Shown here in pieces: positions 44,434 through 55,035 of a stretch of 64,000 bases of DNA. The stretch's first letter is position 1. Each line of letters starts with the position of its first letter. The stretch is from Pyricularia pennisetigena (lineage: Eukaryota > Ascomycota > Sordariomycetes > Magnaporthales > Pyriculariaceae): NCBI RefSeq assembly GCF_004337985.1, contig NW_021940918.1:3627285-3691284 (forward strand). Direction: 5' to 3'. The notes under the pieces are model-generated. The model saw only the letters and a list, made by a program, of their open reading frames with translations, searched no databases and had not been told where the DNA came from. Made by a program: the position numbers and the translations under genes.

Positions 44434-47400
44434 ATGAATAACAATTATTACGGTACGCAGCTCACTGCTGAGCAGCTGCAGCGGCAACAACTCGCCACCC
44501 ACCAGCAGCAGCGCCAACAGCGACAGCAACGGCACCATCAACAGCAACAGCGGCAACAGCAGCAACAGCAGCGACAACAGTATCATAACGCCGGACAACA
44601 ACAAACAGCAGTCATTGGGGGCAGGCCGCCGATGGGACAAGATGACCCGATGTCTGCCATAACCGACTCCCCGATGTTGGATGGGGACTCTTTAGATGAT
44701 ATCATTCGTGAAAATACCCACGAACTTCAAAGGCGAAGAAGCATTACTCATCCGTATTCTCCACAGGCTTTAGAATCTGATGGGCGGCGGCTCTCGATGT
44801 TGGAATTCGGCAACAACAATGATGCGTTTAACTACCATTTTGGAAATATGAACTCCTTACAAGACAACCCAATGGGAAATGGCTTCAATGCCATGGGGAA
44901 CTCAGCCATGGGCAATATGGGATTGACAAACTCCGCTACCGGTCAATATGACCAAGGAAATGCCAACATGGGTATGATGGGCATGTCTGACTCGAACGAC
45001 TTCTCAACCCTGTCGCCCGAAATGCTCGGGAACATGGTCGCCTTCTCATCCTTGAATATGAACCCCGTGACAACGAGCCCGACAAGTATGGGGCCGATGT
45101 TCGCATCAGGGCAACTCGGGGATCAGTACATGAATAACGCTGTTTCAATGGATAATATGGGATCTGATGGATTTGGCATGAACATGCTGCCAGAAACCCT
45201 TCCGACCACCAATGACACGAGAAGAATGATGAACACGCAGGACGACGACTCGGAGATGCTCAACTCCGGCCAGAATTTTAACTCAAACACTGGGCCGGCC
45301 CCGGATGGAGCCCATGTGCAAGCAGCTATGAACATGCAAGGCCCAGCGGCGCCCATGTCGATGAAAACCCCACCACAGGTGCCCGCTGGGCCGCACGGAG
45401 CTTCCGATCTGTCTTCAAACAGAGACGCCACAGCACTTTCGACTCCGCCGACGAGTATAGGGCCGTCGACGACACCATCTGGTGGGGTCGCAAAATCCAA
45501 GAGCATATATTCAAAGACAGGATTCGACATGGTTCGGGCGTTGTACATGGTTGCAACAAGAAAAAATCCTCAAATCAACCTCGGGGCCGTCGACATGTCA
45601 TGCGCCTTTGTGGTTTCTGACATCAACTTACCGGACTGTCCTATTATTTATGTCTCGAGCAACTTCCAGAACCTAACAGGTTACAGCGAGCACGAAATCA
45701 TTGGCAAGAACTGCCGTTTTCTGCAAGCTCCAGATGGGCAGGTGGAAGCAGGGGTAAAGAGGGAGTTTGTCGCGGATGACGCTGTCTTCAGCCTCAAAAA
45801 GGCCATTGCCGAACGCAAGGAGATTCAGCAGAGTCTGATCAACTACCGCAAAGGTGGCAAGCCATTCCTCAACCTGCTCACCATGATTCCCATCCCATGG
45901 GAGGAGCAGGAGCTTCGTTATTATATAGGTTTCCAGATCGACGTTGTAGAGTGCCCAGATGCTATTGCTCAGCAAGAGTTTGGCGGGCAGATGCAGATCA
46001 ACTATAGGCATATGGACATGGGCCAGTATATATGGACTGGTCCGCCTCTGGGGGCCGACCCGACGATGGCGCTGGAGCAAGACAGCAGTCAAACACTCTC
46101 GGCTGACGACGTCTCGGGGCTGCTGCGGCAGGCCAAGCCCCAAGGCCTGGCCTCCGACTGGCACCGCCAATCCTGGGACAAGATGCTTCTCGAAAATTCG
46201 GACGATGTCGTACACGTCTTGTCTCTCAAGGGAACGTTCCTTTACCTGTCACCATCGTGCAAGAAGGTACTTGGTTACGATGCAGCTGAGCTCGTGGGAC
46301 CCAACACGCAGGGCACGGGACTCATGTCAATATGTCATCCGTCAGATCTGATACCTGTTATGAGGGAGCTCAAGGATGCGACACCAACGAATCCGATCGT
46401 CAACACGGTCTATCGTATCTCTCGAAAAAAGACAGGATACACATGGTTCGAGAGCCACGGCACCCTATGCGTTGAGCCCGGCAAAGGCCGGAAGTTTATC
46501 ATTCTGGTTGGACGCAAGCGACCGGTATATCACCTGAGCAAGAAGGACGTAGAGGCGAATGGCGGCATTGGTGACAGCGAACTGTGGACTAAGCTGTCCG
46601 TCTCTGGCATGTTCCTGTTTGTATCATCTCATGTACGGTCTCTGCTCGACTTGCAACCTCAGGATCTCGTGGGTACAAGCATACAGGATCTCATGAGGAA
46701 AGAGTCGAGGGCAGAGTTCGGGCGCACAATCGAGAAGGCCCGCAAGGGCAAGATTGTGACGTGCAAACATGAGGTACAGAATCGCAGAGGCCAGGTCTTG
46801 CAGGCGAGCACGACTCTATACCCTGGTGACACACCTGTAGGCCAAAAGCCTACCTTCATCCTGGCACAGACGAAATTGGTCAAGGCATCGTCGAGGTCGA
46901 GTGCCTCGGCGGCTAGCGGCAGAAAAGCCCAGCATAATACGGTCAGTTCCGAGTCGAATGTGGCTGCTGAAGGAAATGGACCACCGACAGACAGGTCGGT
47001 GTCCACAGATGCCCTCTCGAGTACTGTTTCCAAGGACAGAACATCCGCTGCATCGAGCAAGGGTCAAGAGAATCCTACCACAATCAGCGATCAGGCGGCT
47101 ACGGGACTGCCCCTCAACTACCCCAAGCCTGACGACAATATCTTTGTTGAGCTGGGGCCGACACGCTGCACAAGCTGGCAGTACGAACTGCGACAGATGG
47201 AGAAGGACAACCGACTTTTGGCCGAGGAGTTGGGTCAGCTGCTCTCCAACAAGAAGAAGCGGAAACGACGGAGAAGCGCCGGGTTGGTGCGTGACTGCGC
47301 CAACTGCCACACTCGGAGCACACCAGAGTGGCGCAGGGGGCCGAGTGGACAACGTGATTTATGTAACAGCTGCGGACTTAGATGGGCCAAACAAGTAAGT

Positions 47401-47832
47401 ATCAATGGATCCCTAAAGGCGCCTAAGTTGTCGTTTATGTGGTCCTTTCAGGCCCCCGGGTCGGATGGATCGGATCATATAACTAACGGTGTGCCCCTGA
47501 CGCAGGTTGGCCGTGTATCACCTCGGACGTCATCTAGAGGAGGTGGAACCAAGGATGACTCGAACAGTAGGAAGTCGAATTCTCCATCACATCAATCGCC
47601 GCTCCAGCGAGAATTCTCCTCGGATGCAAACGTGGCGAACAACTCTCCGTCTTCGTACCAAGCCATGGGCGCGTCAGCCTCGGACGCCGCGGATGCAGGA
47701 TCAGGCGCTGGCGTGACCCCTACCATCAGCACTTCCCAAGGCTCTATGCCGCCGCAGAGCCAGCCTCTTCTAGAGGGTGGCAGCGGATACGGCGGCGGCG
47801 GCATGGAGATGACGTCAATTTGTGAGGAGTAG
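44434..47832 (+). CDS. wc-1: White collar-1 blue-light receptor and GATA transcription factor
   Basis: Nuclear photoreceptor that binds flavin and, with WC-2, drives light- and clock-controlled genes. Two exons (44434-47394, 47506-47832) give 1095 residues. The N-terminus has a Gln-rich tract (about residues 8-50), then a Met/Asn/Gly-rich activation-like region. The LOV domain carries FQNLTGYSEHEIIGKNCRFL with photoactive Cys at residue 427, followed by QAPDG. Two further PAS domains follow (DVVHVLSLKGTFLYLSPSCK; WTKLSVSGMFLFVSSHVRSL). A basic stretch KKKRKRRR (about 940-947) is a likely nuclear signal. The GATA finger is CxxC-X18-CxxC with Cys 955, 958, 977 and 980 (CANCHTRSTPEWRRG, CNSCGLRWAK). 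The intron falls right after AKQ and joins to VGRVSPRTSSRGG, as in other WC-1 proteins. The tail is Ser/Gly-rich. Confidence 0.96.
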   Translation: MNNNYYGTQLTAEQLQRQQLATHQQQRQQRQQRHHQQQQRQQQQQQRQQYHNAGQQQTAVIGGRPPMGQDDPMSAITDSPMLDGDSLDDIIRENTHELQRRRSITHPYSPQALESDGRRLSMLEFGNNNDAFNYHFGNMNSLQDNPMGNGFNAMGNSAMGNMGLTNSATGQYDQGNANMGMMGMSDSNDFSTLSPEMLGNMVAFSSLNMNPVTTSPTSMGPMFASGQLGDQYMNNAVSMDNMGSDGFGMNMLPETLPTTNDTRRMMNTQDDDSEMLNSGQNFNSNTGPAPDGAHVQAAMNMQGPAAPMSMKTPPQVPAGPHGASDLSSNRDATALSTPPTSIGPSTTPSGGVAKSKSIYSKTGFDMVRALYMVATRKNPQINLGAVDMSCAFVVSDINLPDCPIIYVSSNFQNLTGYSEHEIIGKNCRFLQAPDGQVEAGVKREFVADDAVFSLKKAIAERKEIQQSLINYRKGGKPFLNLLTMIPIPWEEQELRYYIGFQIDVVECPDAIAQQEFGGQMQINYRHMDMGQYIWTGPPLGADPTMALEQDSSQTLSADDVSGLLRQAKPQGLASDWHRQSWDKMLLENSDDVVHVLSLKGTFLYLSPSCKKVLGYDAAELVGPNTQGTGLMSICHPSDLIPVMRELKDATPTNPIVNTVYRISRKKTGYTWFESHGTLCVEPGKGRKFIILVGRKRPVYHLSKKDVEANGGIGDSELWTKLSVSGMFLFVSSHVRSLLDLQPQDLVGTSIQDLMRKESRAEFGRTIEKARKGKIVTCKHEVQNRRGQVLQASTTLYPGDTPVGQKPTFILAQTKLVKASSRSSASAASGRKAQHNTVSSESNVAAEGNGPPTDRSVSTDALSSTVSKDRTSAASSKGQENPTTISDQAATGLPLNYPKPDDNIFVELGPTRCTSWQYELRQMEKDNRLLAEELGQLLSNKKKRKRRRSAGLVRDCANCHTRSTPEWRRGPSGQRDLCNSCGLRWAKQVSINGSLKAPKLSFMWSFQAPGSDGSDHITNGVPLTQVGRVSPRTSSRGGGTKDDSNSRKSNSPSHQSPLQREFSSDANVANNSPSSYQAMGASASDAADAGSGAGVTPTISTSQGSMPPQSQPLLEGGSGYGGGGMEMTSICEE
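44470..44610. repeat. Gln-codon-rich tract in wc-1
   Basis: CAG/CAA-rich sequence encoding about 30 Gln mixed with Arg and His near the WC-1 N-terminus. Such tracts vary in length between strains of other fungi. Confidence 0.8.
47395..47505 (+). other. wc-1: 111-bp wc-1 intron, stop-free and in frame
   Basis: Donor GTAAGT, branch site CTAAC near 47482 and acceptor GACGCAG. Its length is exactly 37 codons and it contains no stop in the WC-1 frame. An earlier CAG acceptor at 47452 would leave an 18-codon insert. Confidence 0.8.
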
Positions 47833-48731
47833 GATATCCTATTCAACGTGGCGCTTCTATTCTACTCGGCCCGGCTCCTTGAAGATTATCGGACACAGCG
47901 GTGACGATGACCCTCAGTGCGCTGACTACTGCTCCCCAATCATGATTTGATCGCTTGGCGTAAGCGGTCTTCCGCTTTATTCTATCAAGAATCTCGAGGA
48001 CATCAGACACGAACCACGATGGTTTGCTCATTGAATCTTTACATGACTTGGAATAATCTCTCCTGTCCGTTGTCAGGGCTCGGCTGGAATTACAGCTTAT
48101 CGAGGGACCTATGATGGGAAGCACGCCTGGACAGCTAGAGCCCCTCGTTTTCTCATTCGCGGCTTTTCCGGAATCCACAAAAGCTGCATCGGACCATTAC
48201 ATTACTGCTTGGTAATATCCTTTTCTTTTTCTTTTTTATATACAGTCCATTATCACCATCATACCCACATCGAGGGGCGTCTGGTTGGCTTTTAGGCCAT
48301 GTATTCGGAAGCTCGGTATATACCCATCTAGTCCATTCAAATAAGCTGTTATCGTTTTAGTTTTTTTTATTGTGTTTTTGTTTGCAGCATGAGCGCTTTT
48401 AAGGACATAGGAGTGTCAGGAGAGTGTAAATTTTTATAGCGCCGGATCGGGAAAGCAAAGCGGGATGGTTAATGGACTTTGTAGGGTTATGTTCTGTTTT
48501 TTTCGATGTTTCCATTCACTGTTCCGTCAGACGATTCATGGTTGCCGGGATTGGTTGGCGTAATCTTGGTGTGGCTTGAGCTGAAAATCATTTCCAGAAA
48601 CAAAGCTACGGAACATATTGCAGCAATGACGATACCTTCTTTCACTTGCCTTGTCGGGCGTGTTATTTCCCATTGTTGTGCTCGGGTGGTGGCTGTGGCT
48701 TGCCTGATCCCCCTTCACCCCCTGGACTAGA

Positions 48732-48750
48732 ACTATCTACTGCTAGTCTA
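48732..48750. repeat. Copy 3 of the repeated 17-base element
   Basis: Reads ACTATCTACTGCTAGTCTA, identical over 19 bases to 29200-29218. It is followed by GACTACTGTAGTC, a diverged second arm. Confidence 0.75.
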
Positions 48751-49016
48751 GACTACTGTAGTCGCCCCAGGGCGCTCACTCGAGCCTCTACCCTAACCCT
48801 CCCTCAGTGATTTGTTTTGGGAACCTGCTTGGCGTATTAGCTTACATGCATGTGGCGGGGGCATATTCGGATATTCTAGGCAGCAGAATTTCCCATACTC
48901 TCATTGAAGGACAAGAAACAACCAATCAACCAACCAACTGTTTTTATTACGAGACACTACGACAAGCGCCATGGCAATACACCCACTCTGGAACCTTGCA
49001 AGTGGCGAGTGTGAGC

Positions 49017-49040
49017 TCTCTCTCTCTCTCTCTTTTTTTT
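49017..49040. repeat. CT repeat followed by T run
   Basis: CT dinucleotides (49017-49031) run into a short T run. Confidence 0.8.
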
Positions 49041-49338
49041 TATTTAGTTTTGGGACGTCAACATGATTATCCCCGCAAAGTGATGGCATTATGCACAGAG
49101 ATTTGATGACTAGTCTAGAGTAGTTTGTTTTTTCCCTCGAGGCTGAACCTGATGCGAGGAGAAACAAGACGCTTGGCCCAGGTTGCTCCATAAAGAAAAG
49201 GGGTGATTAGAGGGCACTGAAGATGCCAGGCGAGGCAGGCTGTAGGAGCCCAATCTTGTAGTTCCTGGTAACGTATGCAGTGTCCTTGTGCCTGTGTCCA
49301 CAAGCCCATAGACATGGTTATGGATGGGGATGGGTTTC

Positions 49339-49366
49339 GTGTGTGTGTGTGTGTGTGTGTGTGTGT
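49339..49366. repeat. GT dinucleotide repeat, 14 units
   Basis: Uninterrupted GT repeat in intergenic DNA, a likely length-variable microsatellite. Confidence 0.9.
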
Positions 49367-49873
49367 TCTTTTGCCCTCGTTCTGATTTCCACATAATCCT
49401 CCACCACATCTGAGCAGAGCACAAACATTGGAAAAATAACAAAAAATGTCATGGATATCTGTTTGGTTCCTTTCCCGGGAAAAGAGAAGATGAACGGCCT
49501 TTTCTGTTGGGGAAGTCCTTGACCTTGATCCTGTTCAAGCCTACCAGCCCCTCTCCACCACTCCCACCATTGGCTCGTTGGTTCACTTGTAGTGTCGCCG
49601 TGTTAAGCTGCTTCTGTTGCTGCTAGGGAGTCTCGTCGTAATTTTTTGGCCCCATTCTTCCGTTGTGCGTGTTTTTTTTTTTTCTTCTTTACCACCGTTA
49701 CTTACCTTGCTTACTTACTCCCTTGGTTGAAACGAGGCTCTTTGCCCTCTTTCCATCACATGCAAGGCAGCTCACCGAAAAAAAGAAATTCATGTCTTGG
49801 CCTAAGCGGGAAGGATTGCAGCTGTTGATTAGAGGTATTATCTGACATACATTTGAGGCAGTGTACACATTGC

Positions 49874-49876
<3 letters not shown>

Positions 49877-49924
<48 letters not shown>
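49877..49924. repeat. Compound TC/GT microsatellite
   Basis: About fifteen TC units (49877-49907) change directly into about nine GT units (to 49924). Confidence 0.9.
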
Positions 49925-50609
49925 CATACTTAATCTCGGAGTGTTTTTTTTTTCTCATTTTTCATTTTCAAGAGAAAAAAGCAGGCCTAGTTCTTCTTTT
50001 ACTGATGGTCAATCCTGCAGTTCATCGGATATTAGGAATTCTGGATCTGTGCTATCTCTGAAAGATGTGCCGCGTCTCTATCCCGACACACCATGATCAT
50101 CCTGTATGATATGGATTGCCCTGGACATAATCCAAGCGTCTATTCTAACTGAGTATGCCACTTGCGTTGTAAAACAAACAAAAGTTCAGGGCCGCTGGGC
50201 GGAGGCCCGGAGATTTATACAAGTCGCGTGGCCAGCTCTCTTGACTCCACCTCAGCCTGGTTGTGGGCTTGATATTGAATAAATCTCCCATAGACTCGTA
50301 TAGCCCTCCTTGTTTTATTTACAAGAGATGGAGCACCAGGCAATAGATCAAGAAAGTCTTGACGTGTGATTAGCTTACTCTAGATCGGGACGGAGCATCT
50401 TACAAAGTAACCTCTTGAACAGCCGAACACTACCAAAAGATCCTTCCACAACCCCAACTACTACATCACCCCTCCTTGACCACCTCCTTTGTTGTTCCCC
50501 TCGTGCGCTTTTTAGCTGTCGGCGCATCTTCGTTCTTACCACGGAGATGGCTGTTTGAGTTTTCATGTACGGGCCGCAGCTTGCAGGAATATTGCACATG
50601 CAGGAGATG

Positions 50610-50656
<47 letters not shown>
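50610..50656. repeat. Poly(A) run, 47 bases
   Basis: Forty-seven consecutive A, the longest homopolymer in the window, followed by GAAAAAAGAAG. The run could be a retroposed tail or slippage expansion. Confidence 0.9.
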
Positions 50657-50658
<2 letters not shown>

Positions 50659-51062
50659 AAAAAGAAGCCCCTCCCCTCTTCACCAGGGCTCCATGTTGCC
50701 ATGGGAGGGGCGCAGGCAGCAGCATGGGGCCTTGATTTTACCATACATCGTACGCTCGACTGACGGTCTGTTTGTACAAGTTGAAACAGACGCAGGGGAC
50801 AGGGGAAACATAATAACCGCCCAACATGAAGTATTCTAACATCTACCCCAGAGAGCCGGCCGAATTTCCCTCTTCTCCCATTTGCTCCTGCTCCCACCGT
50901 TTTTGCGTCTTGGCCCTTTCGGTCCTTTTTTTTTCTGCATGTCGGTCAAGGCAAACATTTCCTTGGGGAAAACGCCCGCGTCCTTGTGAAGCGGGACCCC
51001 CCGTTTCCATGGATTCGAGCGGGAAGGATTTTTACAACCTGAGCCCCAACACCCAACCAATG

Positions 51063-51086
51063 AAAAAAAAAAAAAAAAAAAAAAAA
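51063..51086. repeat. Poly(A) run, 24 bases
   Basis: Twenty-four consecutive A, about 0.4 kb after the A47 run. Confidence 0.9.
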
Positions 51087-51711
51087 TGGAAAAGAAAGGT
51101 AAAAAAGGAGCATAATTCCCCCTTTCATTCGTTTTAGTTCCCATGGCCCGAGTGCTTACACGCAGCGGAGATTGAAAAGAAGCAGTCACCGTTTCTTGTT
51201 GATCCTTGTATCAAACAACCCTCCTTCTGGGCAAGGCATGTGATTTCCACCTGTTGTTCTTTTACACGCCCTGCCGGTGGGAAAACTGATTTACAGCCAC
51301 CAGGTAGGTAGGCATGTTGTGTGCTATGTATGTTGACTTGGTCGTTTTTGTCTGTTCACATATCATGCCATGCAGATCAAAATGCATATTCAGGGGGTAA
51401 AATCATGTTATATGTGGCAATGTGCTGTTATGAAGCTTTTTCTTTGTTTGTCATTTACGTCGTTTCTGCTGGGTCTTTGCAAAAGAGCAAGCCTTAGAGT
51501 GCAGTTTCCCAAATATCCCTTGACTCAGTAGCGATACTGTACATTAATTTTGATATATGCCATTCGAACCATGTAGAAATATCGGAATTATTTTTTTTTT
51601 CGTTGTTTTCAATACTTCCCCATGTACCATATTCCCTTCGATTCCTCCTTTTTCCAACAATTAACGTGTAATGAGCAGAACAATTAAAGTAAACACACAT
51701 AACATCCCCGC

Positions 51712-53328
51712 TTATGCATATCGTCCCATTGTTGAATAAGCGTCGTCGGATCGTGTCGAAAGCGTCCTCCTCATGTTAAAGTACGTTGGTGGCGTCATGG
51801 GTGACACTATGCTCTCCGTGTTGAAGCTCGGAGCGTTCGATGCATGGTGCTGGTGGCCATTGTTTAAACGAGACGACTGCTGCCACAGCGGGGGTGTAGC
51901 AACGGCCCAGCCAAGAGTGGCAGCCGAGAAGTCCTGCATTCGTAGCTGCTGGTGGGCAGAATCAGGACTGATAAGTCTCGTCGCGTTTTCGTTGTTATCA
52001 TTATTATTATTATTGTTGTTGTTGTTACTGCTGTTGCCTACCACCGGGGTTGTTGGTGCCGTGCGGACCTGGATCGCCTCGCGCTCGCCTTGGTTCCACC
52101 ACTGTGATTCGAAGCCATTGTCGATGGTCATCATGGCCACCGAGAGTGCTCCCAAGTCCCGGCCCTCAGGTGACGTGACGGCCGCAGCAGACGGTCGTGG
52201 AACTCCTGGTGTCTGCACAGGAGAGGTTACTTGGATGTTTGCAACGCGGATTGGACTGTAGGGGAGATAGGTCATGTTTGTACCGCCATCGTGCGGCGGC
52301 GAGTACCGGCTCGAGGGAGCGGTCGGAAAGCTCGACGGTAGGCGGCGCTCTCCAGGATACGAGGAGCTGGCGCGAGCATGCTCTGGGTCGGCCTCGGGCT
52401 CGTATCCCATAGGCCAAGATAGGGCTTCCCAAGGCATCCCCTCTTCGCCGAGTCGGAACGAGGTCGGGGGCTCGGGAAGGGCCTTCCACAGTCGCGGATC
52501 ACCCTGAGATATCGACCTTCCCTGCATGGCCACAGAGCCGGCAGACTGCGTTGGTGAGGAAACGCTGGGAACTGACTGCTGAGTGAACTGGAACACAGCC
52601 GGCTGGGCCTGGACGTTCCAGGGACTGTCGGCGATCGGTGGTGGTGCGGAGCGACCTCGGGAGTGCACTGGCGTCCTGGTCTCTCGAGACGGCCTATGCT
52701 CCTCGGGTTCTTCTACAGGGCTCTCAAGCTGTGGCTGAAACCTCCTGGGGTTTGAGAACTGCCGACCTCGAGGGGCAGGGTCACGGCTGGAGGTGATGGT
52801 TGTTTGCGTGGCGGGCCTGGTGCCAATGTCCACAGGCAGAGACGGGACAGTAGTTATGTTGGCTGTCTGCGAAGCTGGCTGAGGGCTTTCTTGTGAGGCT
52901 GCTAATGATGAAGCACGGGGAGGAATAGGGACGTGTTGCGATTGTTGCTGTTGTTCCGATTGCTCTGACGGGTAAAAGCCGTAGCTTGGATCCACGGGCA
53001 GCTGCAGAAACTGATCTTGGTGATAATAGAGCTGCAGTTGGTTGCTGTCATCGACGGTATATGGATAGGCAAAGGCGACAACGGGGATCTGCTCGAGATA
53101 GTTGGTGTTCGGAGGTGGCACCTGGCGTGAATAAGAGCCTCCTACAGTCTTGTCCCTTAAGCCCCTTGATCTATACTCAATGCCATGGCGGTTTGGCAGG
53201 TGGGCCTGGGACCAAGATACGCCAAACTCAAGATTGACATATATCTGGGGTCTATGGAGTTGATTTATCCTCCGAGGTTGTCTGGTTTGTGTCTCCATGA
53301 TGGGATCTGTTTTCCAATGGGTGACCAT
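51712..53328 (-). CDS. Q/N/P-rich protein of unknown function
   Basis: One 538-residue frame from an ATG at 53328; a second ATG at 53298 would shorten it by ten. The first 110 residues look ordered and conserved: QIYVNLEFGVSWSQAHLP, HGIEYRSRGLRDKTVGGSY, VPPPNTNYLEQIPVVAFAYP. A Gln-rich run (EQQQQ) and Ser/Pro/Thr/Arg-rich disorder follow, with SPWNVQAQ, WKALPEPP and MPWEALSWPMGY as islands. An Asn tract (nine Asn, then Asp) lies near residue 430. The C-terminus has short motifs such as TPPLWQQSS, MTPPTYFNMRRTLSTRSDD and the ending TMGRYA. The composition suits a developmental or transcription-related protein, but I see no DNA-binding motif and recognise no family. No intron is needed. Confidence 0.75.
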   Translation of the reverse strand: MVTHWKTDPIMETQTRQPRRINQLHRPQIYVNLEFGVSWSQAHLPNRHGIEYRSRGLRDKTVGGSYSRQVPPPNTNYLEQIPVVAFAYPYTVDDSNQLQLYYHQDQFLQLPVDPSYGFYPSEQSEQQQQSQHVPIPPRASSLAASQESPQPASQTANITTVPSLPVDIGTRPATQTTITSSRDPAPRGRQFSNPRRFQPQLESPVEEPEEHRPSRETRTPVHSRGRSAPPPIADSPWNVQAQPAVFQFTQQSVPSVSSPTQSAGSVAMQGRSISQGDPRLWKALPEPPTSFRLGEEGMPWEALSWPMGYEPEADPEHARASSSYPGERRLPSSFPTAPSSRYSPPHDGGTNMTYLPYSPIRVANIQVTSPVQTPGVPRPSAAAVTSPEGRDLGALSVAMMTIDNGFESQWWNQGEREAIQVRTAPTTPVVGNSSNNNNNNNNNDNNENATRLISPDSAHQQLRMQDFSAATLGWAVATPPLWQQSSRLNNGHQHHASNAPSFNTESIVSPMTPPTYFNMRRTLSTRSDDAYSTMGRYA

Positions 53329-53670
53329 GGGTTGAGAGGGGAAACAAAAGCCCAGAAGGACTGAGGATGAGGAGGGGTGTGGGTTTGGGTTTGGATATAG
53401 GTAATATTAAATTCAAGGACAGAGACGCTAGTGTGCTTCTTGTCAGAGCAGCCTAAGAAAAGGCGGGGAGGGTGTGGTCTCGTGTGAGGTGTGGTGTGTG
53501 TGTGGTGCGTTGTGGTAGGGTGGATAGCAGCGCCAATTATTGCAACACCAACCACACTGAGCCCCTGCCCGTGCTTGATTCCTAAAACGGGCAGGCAGTG
53601 CAATGGCCCAAGTCCCGAGAGTAATAATACTGTAAGCAACCCTTTTGGTGCTAACCCTTGTTTCGTCTCG

Positions 53671-53698
53671 ATGATGATGATGATGGTGATGATGATGA
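53671..53698. repeat. ATG trinucleotide repeat
   Basis: About nine ATG units with one GTG interruption, about 0.34 kb upstream of the Q/N-rich gene. Confidence 0.85.
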
Positions 53699-54302
53699 CC
53701 CGGAGCTTCAACAGGATAATTTAGAGCCACTCTGCCATTCAAAATGGATCGGGGCTGCTGTGTTGTATGTTGCAAGGTAAGCTTTCCGTTTTCTCTCTTT
53801 TGAGATAGGATTTGTGTGTATTTGTGTCCAGCAGTAGAGGAAACCGTTTTAAGATTGAGCAGATAAATTAAAAATCCACACCAAAGAAGAAAGAAAATTA
53901 GAAACGGGATAGAAAATATCTTCTGTTTATTTCATTCAGCTCTCTGTTTGAGCGCATGCCCGTCCGTACTTCATCATCTGCCCCAGCGGGGGTCAGCTCT
54001 CCTAAATAATACAGGCCCCAAAATACACACGAACCATTTGGGAGCCCGGTCTGCAGATTGCCGCAATCGCTAACTACAGGCATCTCTCAAACCGTTCAAC
54101 CAGGGGTCCGGCCTCTCAAGAGATCAAGATGCTTACAAGGTACGTCGTTGCAGGCTGTAGCTGGGATGCTCGGGAGGATTTCGCGTCCCCGGTTTGGGAA
54201 CCTGTCACCGAAGATGGAGACCGCCGGGACAGGCAGCAAGGTTAAAGGAAAACAACAAACTGGAAATTGCTGTGCTGGCAAGCCCATGCTGAGCTTGCGC
54301 AA

Positions 54303-54327
54303 GCTGTGCTGTGCTGTGCTGTGCTGT
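54303..54327. repeat. Five tandem GCTGT units
   Basis: A perfect pentanucleotide repeat, five copies. Confidence 0.9.
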
Positions 54328-55035
54328 GCGACGTGAGGCGGTGGGATCCAATCCATGTTTATGTCGGTTCAGAGAACAAGGGGTCGACACCCCGAAGTAG
54401 CGGAGCTTGGAACCTCGACGCGGGTTAGAGCCGGTGGATAGGTGGGTCTGAAGGATCGGATTACTCCACCCAGGGCAGTGCAAGACTGCAGTGCAGTCAG
54501 TGGGTGATGAATGCTGCTGCTTGCAAGTGGAGTTTTGCTCACTCACTCACCCTTAGCCCTTAGCGTTGATCCGCTTTTGTCGGTCATGGAATTCTTCTCT
54601 CAATCTTCCACTCCTCCGGTACCAAGATACCTTAGTCATTCATAATCCAATTATGCCAACAAACAACATTGAACAAGTGTGATCCTTCGGGTGCCAACGT
54701 TCGAACCCCCTCTCTGCCTTCACCCGCAAACGCAATATCCAAGTTATGTTCCCCGGTAGGAATCAACAACTAGGGAGCTACCCACCTACCTTTAGATAAG
54801 ATGTAGCTTGGCTTGCTTGGGTAGGTACAACCTTGCACGCTCAGCAGTCAGTCGCATTTCCAGCTGCGGCTGACCTCTCCCCTTGATTAGTGAAGGCAGC
54901 TGCCTATGTAACCAGACCCTTGGGGCTACCTGAACAGGGCCATGTCTAATATCTCAGGGTTGAGCAAGCCAAGGGAGCTCTGCTTCTGTTTCACTATTAT
55001 TTTATGATGAACGCGCAGACAAGAATGTGATTTTC

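Larger units (their letters stand above)
47833..51711. other. 3.9-kb intergenic region rich in simple repeats
   Basis: This lies between the 3' ends of wc-1 and the Q/N-rich gene. It carries copy 3 of the 17-base element (48733-48749), CT repeats, a GT repeat, a compound CT/GT repeat, an A47 run and an A24 run. Open frames inside these tracts are artefacts of low complexity. No gene is supported. Confidence 0.6.

Noticed and set aside
48790..48805. Telomere-like ACCCTAACCCTCCC
   Set aside because: A single unit only, inside ordinary intergenic sequence with genes on both sides.
50466..51189. Overlapping open frames with long Phe or Lys runs
   Set aside because: They exist only because A or T homopolymers lack stops in some frames.
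54680..54720. GGGGGTTCGAACG on the minus strand resembling a T-loop
   Set aside because: The two sides of the loop are not complementary and no acceptor stem was found.
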